From: Thermoplasmata archaeon
GTDB taxonomy: Archaea; Thermoplasmatota; Thermoplasmata; Lutacidiplasmatales; UBA184
DNA length: 5,284 nt
NCBI GenBank assembly: GCA_030040755.1
Contig: JASHTC010000161.1
Location: forward strand, 1-5,284
Reading direction: 5' to 3'
Below the pieces are notes generated by a model, which saw only the letters and a program-made list of their open reading frames with translations, ran no database searches and had not been told where the DNA came from. Numbering within the stretch: position 1 is the stretch's first letter; the number at the start of each line of letters is the position of its first letter. The translations under genes were made by a program, and so were the position numbers. Shown piece after piece: positions 1 to 5,284 of this stretch.

Positions 1-993
1 TGGGTCGAACTCTCGGGCGAGAGCCCGGAGCTGGCCGCGGCGGAGGCGACCTCGGCGGCGGAGACCCTCGGGGGTCGCGGGCTCGGAGAACCGGCTCCCG
101 GCACGTCCCTCGCGGTAGTCGAGATCCCCGAGGGGGAAGTAGGCGCGATGGCCGGGCGACTGGCGCTCGCCCGGCGGTGCTTGGTCGAGGTGGCCGAGGG
201 GTCCATCGGAGAGATCGCCGCGTGGCGCCCGGCCCCGCGGGGCGCCGCGGCGGCGTTCCGACGCGTCGGACGGCCGTCGAGCGGCGGGGACGACCCGGCG
301 ATCCACGCGGCGGCTTCCGCCTGGAAGACGGCGGGCGGCCGCATCGACCTCGAGGCCCCGGCCCACCGGTTCTGGCTGGACCGTTCCCACCCTTCGGGGG
401 CCCGGCTCCTCGAGGAGCTGGCCACGGTCGACCGTCCGGCGGCTGCCGCTCGCGGCATCTCCGCGCTCCCGTTCCGCCGGCCGGTCGGGCTCGCTCCGCG
501 TCTGGCGCGCGCGGCGGCGAACTTGGCCCACGTCGAGCCGGGGGACCGGGTGCTCGACCCGTTCCTCGGAACGGGGGCCCTGCTGGCCGAGGCCGCCCTC
601 CTCGGCGGGCGGGTCTCGGGGATCGACCAGGACCCCGTCATGGTGCGAGGGGCGCTGCGGAACTTCGCCCACCTCGGAGTGACCGCCCACGAGCTGGTGG
701 TCGGGGACGCTCGGGAGGTCGAGTTCCCCGGGTCGGCGGGACCCTTCCACTGCATCCTCACGGACCCACCGTACGGCCGGGCCTCGAGCACGGGGGGGGA
801 AGCGGCCGCGGTGCTTCTCGCCCAGGTACTTCCCCGTTGGGCAGCCCGAGTGCGTCCGTCCGGCTACGCGGTGGTCGTGGTCCCGGGAGGGCCGGACCCG
901 TTGACCGAACCGTGGCGTCGCGTTCGGGCCATTCCGGTCCGGGTCCACCGAAGCCTGACGCGCGAGTTCCGGGTCTACCGTCGGACCCCTTAG
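1..993 (+). CDS. trmG10: tRNA (guanine(10)-N2)-methyltransferase, archaeal Trm-G10/Trm11 type (5' end outside window)
   Basis: This enzyme uses S-adenosylmethionine to methylate N2 of guanosine 10 in tRNA, giving m2G or m2,2G, in the cytoplasm. The frame is open from base 1 and 330 residues are visible. Residues 1-12 already look like the N-terminal strand of these proteins, so probably only a few codons are missing. The ATG at 148 is internal: it would remove the first 49 residues of the THUMP-type RNA-binding half (about 1-140). A linker around 153-175 has the Pro-Phe-Arg-Arg-Pro and Pro-Arg-Leu-Ala-Arg-Ala pattern typical of the family. The Rossmann methyltransferase domain follows, with SAM motif I DPFLGTG at 186-192 (the family often has Cys where Leu stands), an acidic ribose-binding GID at 207-209, and the catalytic TDPPYGR at 254-260, the N2-guanine methyltransferase signature. 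It is the only rightward gene, and its TAG overlaps the stop of the converging protease gene by four bases. Motif order makes the family assignment firm; mono- versus dimethylation cannot be told. Confidence 0.9.
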   Translation, partial: WVELSGESPELAAAEATSAAETLGGRGLGEPAPGTSLAVVEIPEGEVGAMAGRLALARRCLVEVAEGSIGEIAAWRPAPRGAAAAFRRVGRPSSGGDDPAIHAAASAWKTAGGRIDLEAPAHRFWLDRSHPSGARLLEELATVDRPAAAARGISALPFRRPVGLAPRLARAAANLAHVEPGDRVLDPFLGTGALLAEAALLGGRVSGIDQDPVMVRGALRNFAHLGVTAHELVVGDAREVEFPGSAGPFHCILTDPPYGRASSTGGEAAAVLLAQVLPRWAARVRPSGYAVVVVPGGPDPLTEPWRRVRAIPVRVHRSLTREFRVYRRTP

Positions 994-2576
994 GGTGGGA
1001 TGAGGAGGACCGATGCGGAGGCGGTGCCCGCCCCCGACGGCGCGCAGAACTGGTTGACCCCGAGGTCGAGGAGGACCGAGGTGGCCGCCCCGGGGTTGGC
1101 GAACTCCACCCGGACCGGCGCGGTGGTGGAGCCGGCCGAGCCGGTCAGGGAGATGTACTGGCTGTCCGGGAGGCTCACGGCCCCCCCGGTGAGGCTCACG
1201 TTGTGCCCGTCGGGCAACACGAACAGCCACGAGGAGTTCGCGGCCCACTCGCTGAGATTCGAACCGGTGAGATAGACCGTCTTTCCCCCGATGTTCTGGG
1301 AGACGTTCGCCACGCTGGCCGAAAGCGTGTAGCCGTGCGGGACCATGTCTCCGTTCACGACCGAAAGGTTCACGTCGGCGAGGACCGGGTTCGCGGGGGT
1401 CGGGGCGGGATAGCCGATCGCGCCAACATCGAGCGAGACGGCGCCCGCCGGGGTCGCGATCGGCGTGATCACGAAGCCGGTGAGAAGGACGGCGACGGCG
1501 AAGGCGCCCACGAGATACCGCTTGGCGTCGAGGGGGGAGAGGTCGTTGAGCGGGGGAGGATGTCGGACGCCGAGGAGGAGGATCAGGATGGCGAAGAATA
1601 GCCAGCCGGTGTAGAACAGCCCGAGGAAGAACAGGAGGATGACCGCCCCGTAGCTGACGAAGCGGACGCGGTCCCCGAAGAGGGCACGGAACACGTGGCC
1701 GCCGTCGAGCTGGCCGGCCGGCAGCAGGTTGATCGCCGTGACGAAGATACCGACCCATCCGGCGAGCGCCAGGGGGTGGAGGCTGATGACCCCCGAGGGG
1801 AAGAACGAGCTCAGGGCGCTCCAGAAGAGCGGCACGCCGATCTCGAGGTTCCCGTAGCTGACCCCGAAGATCGTCGGCCCGCAGTACGTCGCCGGGACCA
1901 CGGGGGCGTGGGTCGAGAGGAAGAGCCCGGCGAGGGCCACGGGGATCGAGGCCGCGAACCCCGCGAGGGGTCCGGCGACCCCGATGTCGAACAGCGCCTT
2001 CTTGTCCGGGAACGGCTCGCGGATGCTGATGAACGCCCCGAACGTTCCGAAGAGGAACGGCGGGGGGATGGGGATGAAGTACGGCAACGACGCGTCGATC
2101 TTGTGGCGGCGGGCCATGAAGAAGTGCGACAGCTCGTGCAGGCCGAGGATCGTCAGCACGGGGATCGAGAAGTAGACCGCCCCCCACACGAAGTCGATTC
2201 CCGTGAGGGTCGAGCCGCCGATGTACGTCAGCCAGATGAGCGCCCCGGCAAACGTCGTCGTGCCCACGGTCGCGGCCAGCAGGAGGAGGTTCACCCACTG
2301 GCGCTTGGTCCCGAGTTTCGGGCGCGGGAGCACCTCGATGAAATGCTCCCCCATCTGGTACCGCAGGACGGGGACGTAGCCGGCGGCCCAGAGCTCGCGC
2401 CGCAGGCGGTCGAAGTTGCCCTCCAGGGTCGCCCGCTCGACCTGCACGGCGAGCAGGAGCGACTGGGGACCGACCCGCAGGTCGTAGACCGGGAACACCG
2501 AGCTCACGATGGTGTGGATCCGGTCGAGCTCGGAGCCGCCCGACGACGGCAGGGGACCCGGCGGCCTCCCGCCCAC
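990..2576 (-). CDS. Site-2-protease-type membrane metalloprotease (peptidase M50) with a C-terminal extracytoplasmic domain
   Basis: This is a 528-residue intramembrane zinc protease that should cleave membrane-spanning substrates; the substrate is unknown. Residues 1-93 form a soluble, probably cytoplasmic, mixed alpha/beta region. Hydrophobic segments follow at about 94-118, 129-149, 197-220, 266-288, 304-336 (long enough for two short helices) and 354-373. Zinc-binding HELSH is at 147-151 within the second segment, and the third ligand is Asp291 in NLLPAGQLDGGH (283-294), so the active site is intact. GTFGAFI at 177-183 resembles the conserved Gly-rich strand of archaeal and plant EGY-like members. 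After the last helix comes a polar, beta-rich tail of about 150 residues (about 375-528) holding all five N-x-S sequons of the protein, which suggests it lies outside the cell. The GTG start at 2576 is chosen because GGAGG lies nine bases upstream. The gene begins four bases after the DUF5611-like gene stops, implying co-transcription. Its TAA overlaps the methyltransferase stop. Confidence 0.9.
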   Translation of the reverse strand: MGGRPPGPLPSSGGSELDRIHTIVSSVFPVYDLRVGPQSLLLAVQVERATLEGNFDRLRRELWAAGYVPVLRYQMGEHFIEVLPRPKLGTKRQWVNLLLLAATVGTTTFAGALIWLTYIGGSTLTGIDFVWGAVYFSIPVLTILGLHELSHFFMARRHKIDASLPYFIPIPPPFLFGTFGAFISIREPFPDKKALFDIGVAGPLAGFAASIPVALAGLFLSTHAPVVPATYCGPTIFGVSYGNLEIGVPLFWSALSSFFPSGVISLHPLALAGWVGIFVTAINLLPAGQLDGGHVFRALFGDRVRFVSYGAVILLFFLGLFYTGWLFFAILILLLGVRHPPPLNDLSPLDAKRYLVGAFAVAVLLTGFVITPIATPAGAVSLDVGAIGYPAPTPANPVLADVNLSVVNGDMVPHGYTLSASVANVSQNIGGKTVYLTGSNLSEWAANSSWLFVLPDGHNVSLTGGAVSLPDSQYISLTGSAGSTTAPVRVEFANPGAATSVLLDLGVNQFCAPSGAGTASASVLLIPP

Positions 2577-2580
2577 GACC

Positions 2581-2901
2581 CTATTCCTCCGCCGCGCCGG
2601 CCTGCTTGCGGAGGCGCTTGGCGCGCTCCTTCGCGGTGTAACCGGTGACCTCTTCGAGGAAGCGGTTGTACCGGGCGATCGTCTCGCGGGCGACCTCGTC
2701 CGGAACCTTCGGGTTCATCGTGACGTCGACCTGCAGGTCCTTCCCCTCGGCCCGAACGGCCAGGTGGCTGATCGCGCCCCAGGTCGCGGTCCGGTCCTCG
2801 CCATTGGCCCCGACGCCCTCGAAATGCGCCCCGAGGATCCGCTCGAGAGCCGCGGGCTGGAGGTTGGCGCGGTGGCTGGTCCGTACGGGATACCTCTGCA
2901 C
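2581..2901 (-). CDS. DUF5611-like small archaeal protein, function unknown
   Basis: This is a 106-residue, charged, probably cytoplasmic protein of unknown function. Its start (Q-R-Y-P-V-R-T-S-H), the central alternating strands ending near the VTMNP segment, and the final helix (Y-N-R-F-L-E-E-V-T-G-Y-T-A-K-E-R) resemble my memory of the archaeal DUF5611 family, whose haloarchaeal members end in a similar pattern of an Asn-x-Phe-Leu helix, a Thr-Gly turn and a basic tail. No catalytic motif is visible. A longer reading from GTG at 2922 adds seven residues, but the shorter GTG at 2901 is preferred: a T-rich TATA-like box is centred 29 bases upstream of it, which would put the transcript start at or beside this codon, and the family-like residues begin here. 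The protease gene follows after four bases, so the two are probably one transcript. The reading frame is solid; the family name is from memory. Confidence 0.75.
   Translation of the reverse strand: MQRYPVRTSHRANLQPAALERILGAHFEGVGANGEDRTATWGAISHLAVRAEGKDLQVDVTMNPKVPDEVARETIARYNRFLEEVTGYTAKERAKRLRKQAGAAEE
2586..2590 (-). promoter_or_regulatory. Shine-Dalgarno sequence of the M50 protease gene
   Basis: GGAGG on the minus strand lies nine bases before GTG 2576 and inside the last codons of the DUF5611-like gene. It decides the GTG start and indicates translation of the protease from an internal site on a shared mRNA, in contrast to the leaderless-looking genes upstream. Confidence 0.7.
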
Positions 2902-2927
2902 GGCGAAGAACCCACCGGCCACTCGGT

Positions 2928-2932
2928 AAAAA
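2928..2932 (-). promoter_or_regulatory. T-rich TATA-like box of the DUF5611-protease unit
   Basis: On the minus strand this is CTTTTTAC, with five consecutive Ts. Its centre is 29 bases before GTG 2901, the same spacing as the box upstream of the 73-residue gene. It is a poorer match to a TATA box than that one. The same T run directly follows a hairpin and may also end the upstream transcript. Confidence 0.45.
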
Positions 2933-2956
2933 GTCTACTGAGCCGGGCGGGGCTCA
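2928..2956 (-). terminator. Hairpin plus T run after the 73-residue protein gene
   Basis: On the minus strand, TGAGCC (2956-2951) pairs perfectly with GGCTCA (2944-2939) around a six-base loop, CCGCCC. Six bases later comes TTTTT (2932-2928). The first stem arm contains the TGA stop codon. Archaeal termination depends mainly on T runs, so the hairpin may be incidental, and the gap to the T run is longer than in a classical bacterial terminator. Confidence 0.4.
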
Positions 2957-3175
2957 AACGGTCTCGATCTCGAAGAGGACGCGGTATCCTCGCAGGCGCC
3001 GGGTGAGCTCATCGGAGAGGTCGAGGACCTGGTCGTGGGACGCGGTGCCTTGCCAATCGTAGACAAAGTCATAGTTCCCCTGGGTCGGCACGAAGCCGAG
3101 GGTCTGGAGGCGGGCGGCGATCTCCGAGGGGCTCGCGCCCTCGCTGTCGAAGGTCACGCGGAGATACGTCTCCAT
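2954..3175 (-). CDS. Conserved-looking 73-residue protein, function unknown
   Basis: I do not recognise a named family. The protein is small, acidic, and has no signal peptide, membrane helix or Cys residues. From sequence pattern the likely fold order is strand (2-11), helix (17-27), strand (about 29-42, with the aromatic GNYDFVYDW at 33-41), helix (46-61) and a final strand (62-73, ending L-F-E-I-E-T-V). This could be a small ACT-like or ferredoxin-like alpha/beta sandwich, which often forms dimers or binds a ligand; that is inference from shape only. The ATG at 3175 is supported by a TTTAA box centred 29 bases upstream and by the lack of any Shine-Dalgarno sequence, as in a leaderless gene. 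It lies 34 bases after coaD and just before the DUF5611-like gene. Its TGA stop is part of a hairpin followed by a T run. Base composition matches its neighbours and the protein pattern is sensible, so I take it as real. Confidence 0.75.
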   Translation of the reverse strand: METYLRVTFDSEGASPSEIAARLQTLGFVPTQGNYDFVYDWQGTASHDQVLDLSDELTRRLRGYRVLFEIETV

Positions 3176-3200
3176 CCGGGGGCGGAAGGTGCCTCGCCCG

Positions 3201-3207
3201 CTTAAAT
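3201..3207 (-). promoter_or_regulatory. TATA-like box of the 73-residue protein gene
   Basis: On the minus strand this reads ATTTAAG, an AT-rich island in very GC-rich surroundings. Its centre is about 29 bases before the ATG at 3175, the distance expected between an archaeal TATA box and the transcript start. This suggests a leaderless mRNA beginning at or beside the start codon. It lies just after the coaD stop at 3210-3212. Confidence 0.6.
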
Positions 3208-3209
3208 CG

Positions 3210-3992
3210 TTAGGGCTGAACGTCTTCCGACGGACGGAGACACCGTCGGAGTCCGCGCTCGAGGTCGCGCGGCCCCGGGCCGTCGAGGGACCTCGCCCGC
3301 ACCGTCCGCCCGTCGGTCGACTCCTCGACGGCCCACCGACCGTCCGAGCTCGGGCGCACGTCCAACCGTAGGGTATCGGAGGGGAGGCCCCGCCGACGGT
3401 GCGGGGGGAACGACCTCACGACCCGTCGGGAGATGCGCGCCCGCGGAAACACCGCCCGGACGGCGCGCGTCGCCCAGCCGACCGCACGCGCGTCGCCGAC
3501 CGTGAGCTCCACCGGGATCGCGGACCGGCGTCGCCCGTTCCGGTCGATCTCGCCGGCTCGGATCCGGCGGGAGCTCACCGGGTGGAGGTCGTCGGCGAGC
3601 ACGAGCGGCACGACCGCGACCGGCACGCGGCGGCGGCCGAGCCGGGCCCGTTCGTCGTTCACGGCCGCGCCCCCGCCGGCCGTGTCGGCGGAGACGACGA
3701 GCACGCCCACCCGGGGACCGACCGAGCCGCCGAACCGGTCCTCGAGCGGCCGGATCACGAACGGCCGACCGGGGAACCTCCGCCGGAGCCAGGCGGCCAG
3801 GACCCGGCGACGCACCGAGTAGGGCGCGATCCTCCGACCGGCGGGCTTCGGGTGGGCGGCCAGGTAGGCCTCCGTCGTCACCCCGATCGCCACGGTCCGG
3901 CCGAGCCGGAACGCGGCCGTGAGCAGCGCCTCGTGACCCACGTGGAACCGGTCGAACGTCCCCCCCAGGACCGCGAGAGCGTACCGGGGCAT
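3210..3992 (-). CDS. coaD: Phosphopantetheine adenylyltransferase (archaeal CoaD type) with an extra C-terminal region
   Basis: This enzyme transfers AMP from ATP to 4'-phosphopantetheine, giving dephospho-CoA and pyrophosphate, the penultimate step of coenzyme A synthesis in the cytoplasm. The start at 3992 gives 260 residues and places the nucleotidyltransferase signature GGTFDRFHVGH at residues 10-20, near the N-terminus as expected; the longer open frame to 4151 overlaps the zinc-ribbon gene and adds low-complexity sequence. Other family marks are VVSADT (99-104), an Asn-Asp-Glu-Arg segment (112-115), and SSRRIR followed by GEID (140-150), equal to the archaeal SSTRIR-x-GEID motif with Arg for Thr. 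Archaeal CoaD usually ends near residue 155. Here about 105 more residues follow, beginning with a VGDARAV segment that faintly recalls the start of the inosine/xanthosine triphosphatase (DUF84) fold but lacks its Asn-Pro-x-Lys motif and is too short. The gene starts 14 bases after the zinc-ribbon stop, with only a weak GC-rich candidate ribosome site, and may share its transcript. The CoaD call is firm; the tail is not identified. Confidence 0.87.
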   Translation of the reverse strand: MPRYALAVLGGTFDRFHVGHEALLTAAFRLGRTVAIGVTTEAYLAAHPKPAGRRIAPYSVRRRVLAAWLRRRFPGRPFVIRPLEDRFGGSVGPRVGVLVVSADTAGGGAAVNDERARLGRRRVPVAVVPLVLADDLHPVSSRRIRAGEIDRNGRRRSAIPVELTVGDARAVGWATRAVRAVFPRARISRRVVRSFPPHRRRGLPSDTLRLDVRPSSDGRWAVEESTDGRTVRARSLDGPGPRDLERGLRRCLRPSEDVQP

Positions 3993-4006
3993 CCGAGACC
4001 GCCCCG

Positions 4007-4198
4007 CTAGACGAGGTAGTGCGAGATGAGGAGGATCGCGAGCAGGACGATCGACCCGTAGAGCAGGTAGGTGAGGTTCCGGCGCTGGATCTCGAGGCGC
4101 TCCCGCTTGGTCTGGCACTCGGCGCTGCAGAACAGCTCCTCCGGAGCGCACACGCGACCGCAGACCTTGCAGTGCCGGTGTTCGCTCGCGGACGCCAC
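4007..4198 (-). CDS. Small zinc-ribbon protein with one C-terminal membrane helix (DUF2116-like)
   Basis: This is a 63-residue protein. Four cysteines in the arrangement C10-x2-C13 and C24-x3-C28 form a likely zinc ribbon, with H7, H9 and C17 nearby. A basic helix (about 30-40) leads to one hydrophobic segment at about 42-62. That order matches the archaeal DUF2116 family of tiny zinc-ribbon membrane proteins, whose role is unknown. The protein probably sits in the membrane with the zinc ribbon in the cytoplasm, as a tail-anchored protein. The GTG at 4198 is the only usable start: no other start codon lies between the upstream stop and the cysteines. No Shine-Dalgarno sequence precedes it; the leader is C-rich. 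It begins 31 bases after the coiled-coil gene and ends 14 bases before coaD, so it may be read with either. Confidence 0.82.
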   Translation of the reverse strand: MASASEHRHCKVCGRVCAPEELFCSAECQTKRERLEIQRRNLTYLLYGSIVLLAILLISHYLV

Positions 4199-4221
4199 GG
4201 GAGGATCGAGGGCGGGGGCCC

Positions 4222-4229
4222 AGTTAGCC
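4222..4229 (-). promoter_or_regulatory. Weak TATA-like candidate upstream of the zinc-ribbon gene
   Basis: GGCTAACT on the minus strand is the only moderately AT-rich spot in the 31-base gap, centred about 27 bases before GTG 4198. The position suits a leaderless promoter and there is no Shine-Dalgarno alternative, but the match to a TATA box is poor. Read-through from the coiled-coil gene is equally possible. Confidence 0.22.
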
Positions 4230-5284
4230 TTACGCCCCGTCCCGGGGATGCCGCGGCGGGGTCCGGCGGTTGGAGGCGGGCCGCTCGGCGGGCGGCTCGG
4301 GGTCGAGGGGGTTGGGCGGCTCCTCCGCGAAGTCGACGTAGGGGGATTCGCGCGAGCGGGGCCGACCCAGCAGGTCCTCGTCCTGGGGGTCGATCGGGCG
4401 CGTGTCGCTGCGCCGGTGCCTCTCGGCGCGGAGGTCGGACTCGCTGGGAACGTATCCGGCGCCCGCCTCCGACAGCTGGCGGACGAGGTTGAGCCAGATC
4501 CGGCTCTGGCTGTTCATCGAGCCCTCGAGGCGCCGGCGGATGTGGGCCTGCTCCTCCCGGAGCTCGTCCTCGACGCGGCGGAGCTCCCGTCCGACGTCCC
4601 GGCGCAGCTGGGCCAGCCGGGCCTCGGCGTCGTCCGGGCGGTTGAGGAGCTTCTCGAGCTCGTCGATCCGCACCCAGGTCTTCCGGACGAGGGGCACCAT
4701 CTTCTCGGTCACGACCTGTACGCGCCGGTCCAGGTCGTCGACCTCCCCCCGGATCCGCTTCTCGAGGGAGGCGACGGCGTCCGTTCGTTCCTGCAGCTTC
4801 TTGTCGAGGCCGGCGAGCCGCTCGGGCGCGACCCCGCCGGAGGTCACGAGGCGGGCCTCGACGTCGGCGATGGCGCGGGTCATCTCCCGCCGGTTCTCCT
4901 CGACGATCGCCCGCACCCGCTCGCGGACCGCCTCGTCGAAGCGGGTCGAGTCCATCGTGCGGCCGAGCGCATCGTCCACCTCGCCCTTGAGCCGGGCGAG
5001 GAGCTCGACGTACTTCTGCCGCTCGCGGTCGGCGTCCTCGCGCATCTTCTGGTCGAGGTACGACTGCATCCGGACCTGCAGGCCGGCGAGCGACTTCGAG
5101 TGGGTCTCGGAGATCTCGGAGAAGCGCGCCTCGCGGTCGACCTCGAGGCGCTTCGAGAGCTGGGTGACCCGCTCGTCCAGGGCGGAGCGGCTCATCGAGA
5201 GCTGGTTGCTGATCCGGGCTTCGAGCTCCTTGGCCCGGGCATCGAGCAGGGCGTTGATGCGCGTCTCGGACTCCTTCGAGCGCG
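4230..5284 (-). CDS. Long coiled-coil protein with a disordered proline-rich tail, function unknown (5' end outside window)
   Basis: The frame is open to the right edge, giving 350 visible residues; the ATG at 5195 is not the start, because the 29 codons before it are also coiled-coil in character. Visible residues 1 to about 250 are highly charged (Glu, Arg, Lys, Asp) with regularly spaced Leu, Val and Ile, predicting long helices that form a coiled coil, broken near a GGVAP segment at about 147-151 and at Asn-Arg-Pro at about 214-216. A short amphipathic stretch with Trp (about 261-272) is followed by a polar, acidic and proline-rich tail that looks disordered. No nucleotide-binding motif, membrane helix or signal peptide is visible, and any head domain would lie outside the window. 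It could be a structural or scaffold protein, or the stalk of a larger one. I cannot assign a family. It ends 31 bases before the zinc-ribbon gene. Confidence 0.8.
   Translation of the reverse strand, partial: RSKESETRINALLDARAKELEARISNQLSMSRSALDERVTQLSKRLEVDREARFSEISETHSKSLAGLQVRMQSYLDQKMREDADRERQKYVELLARLKGEVDDALGRTMDSTRFDEAVRERVRAIVEENRREMTRAIADVEARLVTSGGVAPERLAGLDKKLQERTDAVASLEKRIRGEVDDLDRRVQVVTEKMVPLVRKTWVRIDELEKLLNRPDDAEARLAQLRRDVGRELRRVEDELREEQAHIRRRLEGSMNSQSRIWLNLVRQLSEAGAGYVPSESDLRAERHRRSDTRPIDPQDEDLLGRPRSRESPYVDFAEEPPNPLDPEPPAERPASNRRTPPRHPRDGA

Noticed and set aside
148..150. ATG as the start of the tRNA methyltransferase
   Set aside because: The frame is open back to base 1 and the preceding 49 codons encode the expected N-terminal region of the family.
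177..1601. 474-residue open frame on the plus strand
   Set aside because: It overlaps the methyltransferase and the protease, both with clear catalytic motifs, and its translation is Arg-Gly-Pro-rich low complexity typical of an out-of-phase frame in GC-rich DNA.
1695..2648. 317-residue open frame on the plus strand
   Set aside because: It is antisense to the protease; the Arg-, Glu- and Asp-rich translation mirrors hydrophobic codons on the other strand and has no fold-like pattern.
2310..3175. Possible relationship between the 73-residue protein and the soluble N-terminal region of the protease
   Set aside because: Both show a strand-helix-strand pattern with a Gly-(Phe/Tyr)-Val-Pro turn, but the shared residues are too few to separate homology from chance without a structural comparison.
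3399..4010. 203-residue open frame on the plus strand opposite coaD
   Set aside because: It is antisense to an intact CoaD motif set; the Arg-Pro-Gly-rich translation looks random.
3993..4151. Upstream extension of coaD to a start at 4151
   Set aside because: The extra 53 residues are low complexity and overlap the zinc-ribbon gene; the nucleotidyltransferase motif should lie near the N-terminus, which the ATG at 3992 provides.
4019..4492. 157-residue open frame on the plus strand
   Set aside because: It is antisense to the zinc-ribbon and coiled-coil genes, with low-complexity Gly/Arg-rich sequence and no motif.
5193..5195. ATG as the start of the coiled-coil gene
   Set aside because: The frame stays open to the window edge with the same heptad-like charged sequence and there is no gap or promoter-like box before this ATG.
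1..5284. Search for tRNA or rRNA genes, CRISPR arrays, insertion sequences, long direct repeats and defence genes
   Set aside because: Nothing seen: the window is nearly all coding with gaps of at most 34 bases and no repeat array, transposase motif or tRNA-like arm set.

Overview
The window is strongly GC-rich and almost fully coding. It looks like chromosomal DNA of an archaeon, most likely a GC-rich euryarchaeal or Thermoplasmatota-type lineage. The grounds are an archaeal tRNA guanine-10 N2-methyltransferase, an archaeal-type phosphopantetheine adenylyltransferase, two small proteins resembling the archaeal families DUF2116 and DUF5611, and AT-rich TATA-like boxes placed about 29 bases upstream of start codons as in leaderless archaeal genes. 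The exact lineage is an inference.

Layout: one gene, the tRNA methyltransferase at 1-993, reads rightward and is cut at its 5' end, probably by only a few codons. Everything else reads leftward. In transcription order from the right edge these are: a long coiled-coil protein (5284-4230, start outside the window); a 63-residue zinc-ribbon protein with one membrane helix (4198-4007); a CoaD-like adenylyltransferase with an extra C-terminal region (3992-3210); a 73-residue protein of unknown function (3175-2954); a DUF5611-like protein (2901-2581); and a site-2-protease-type membrane metalloprotease (2576-990). The protease and the methyltransferase converge and share four bases at their stop codons. 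No intergenic gap exceeds 34 bases, so there is no long non-coding stretch.

The leftward genes seem to form at least two transcription units. The 73-residue protein and the DUF5611-like protein each have their own TATA-like box at the same spacing. The protease follows the DUF5611 gene by 4 bases and has a clear Shine-Dalgarno sequence, so it is probably translated from the DUF5611 transcript. The window combines tRNA modification, coenzyme A synthesis, membrane proteolysis and small unknown proteins. I see no defence system, mobile element, CRISPR array or RNA gene, and no sign of an integrated novel system. The most interesting points are the probably glycosylated outer domain on the protease, the degenerate C-terminal region on CoaD, the unnamed 73-residue protein, and a compact terminator-promoter element at 2928-2956.
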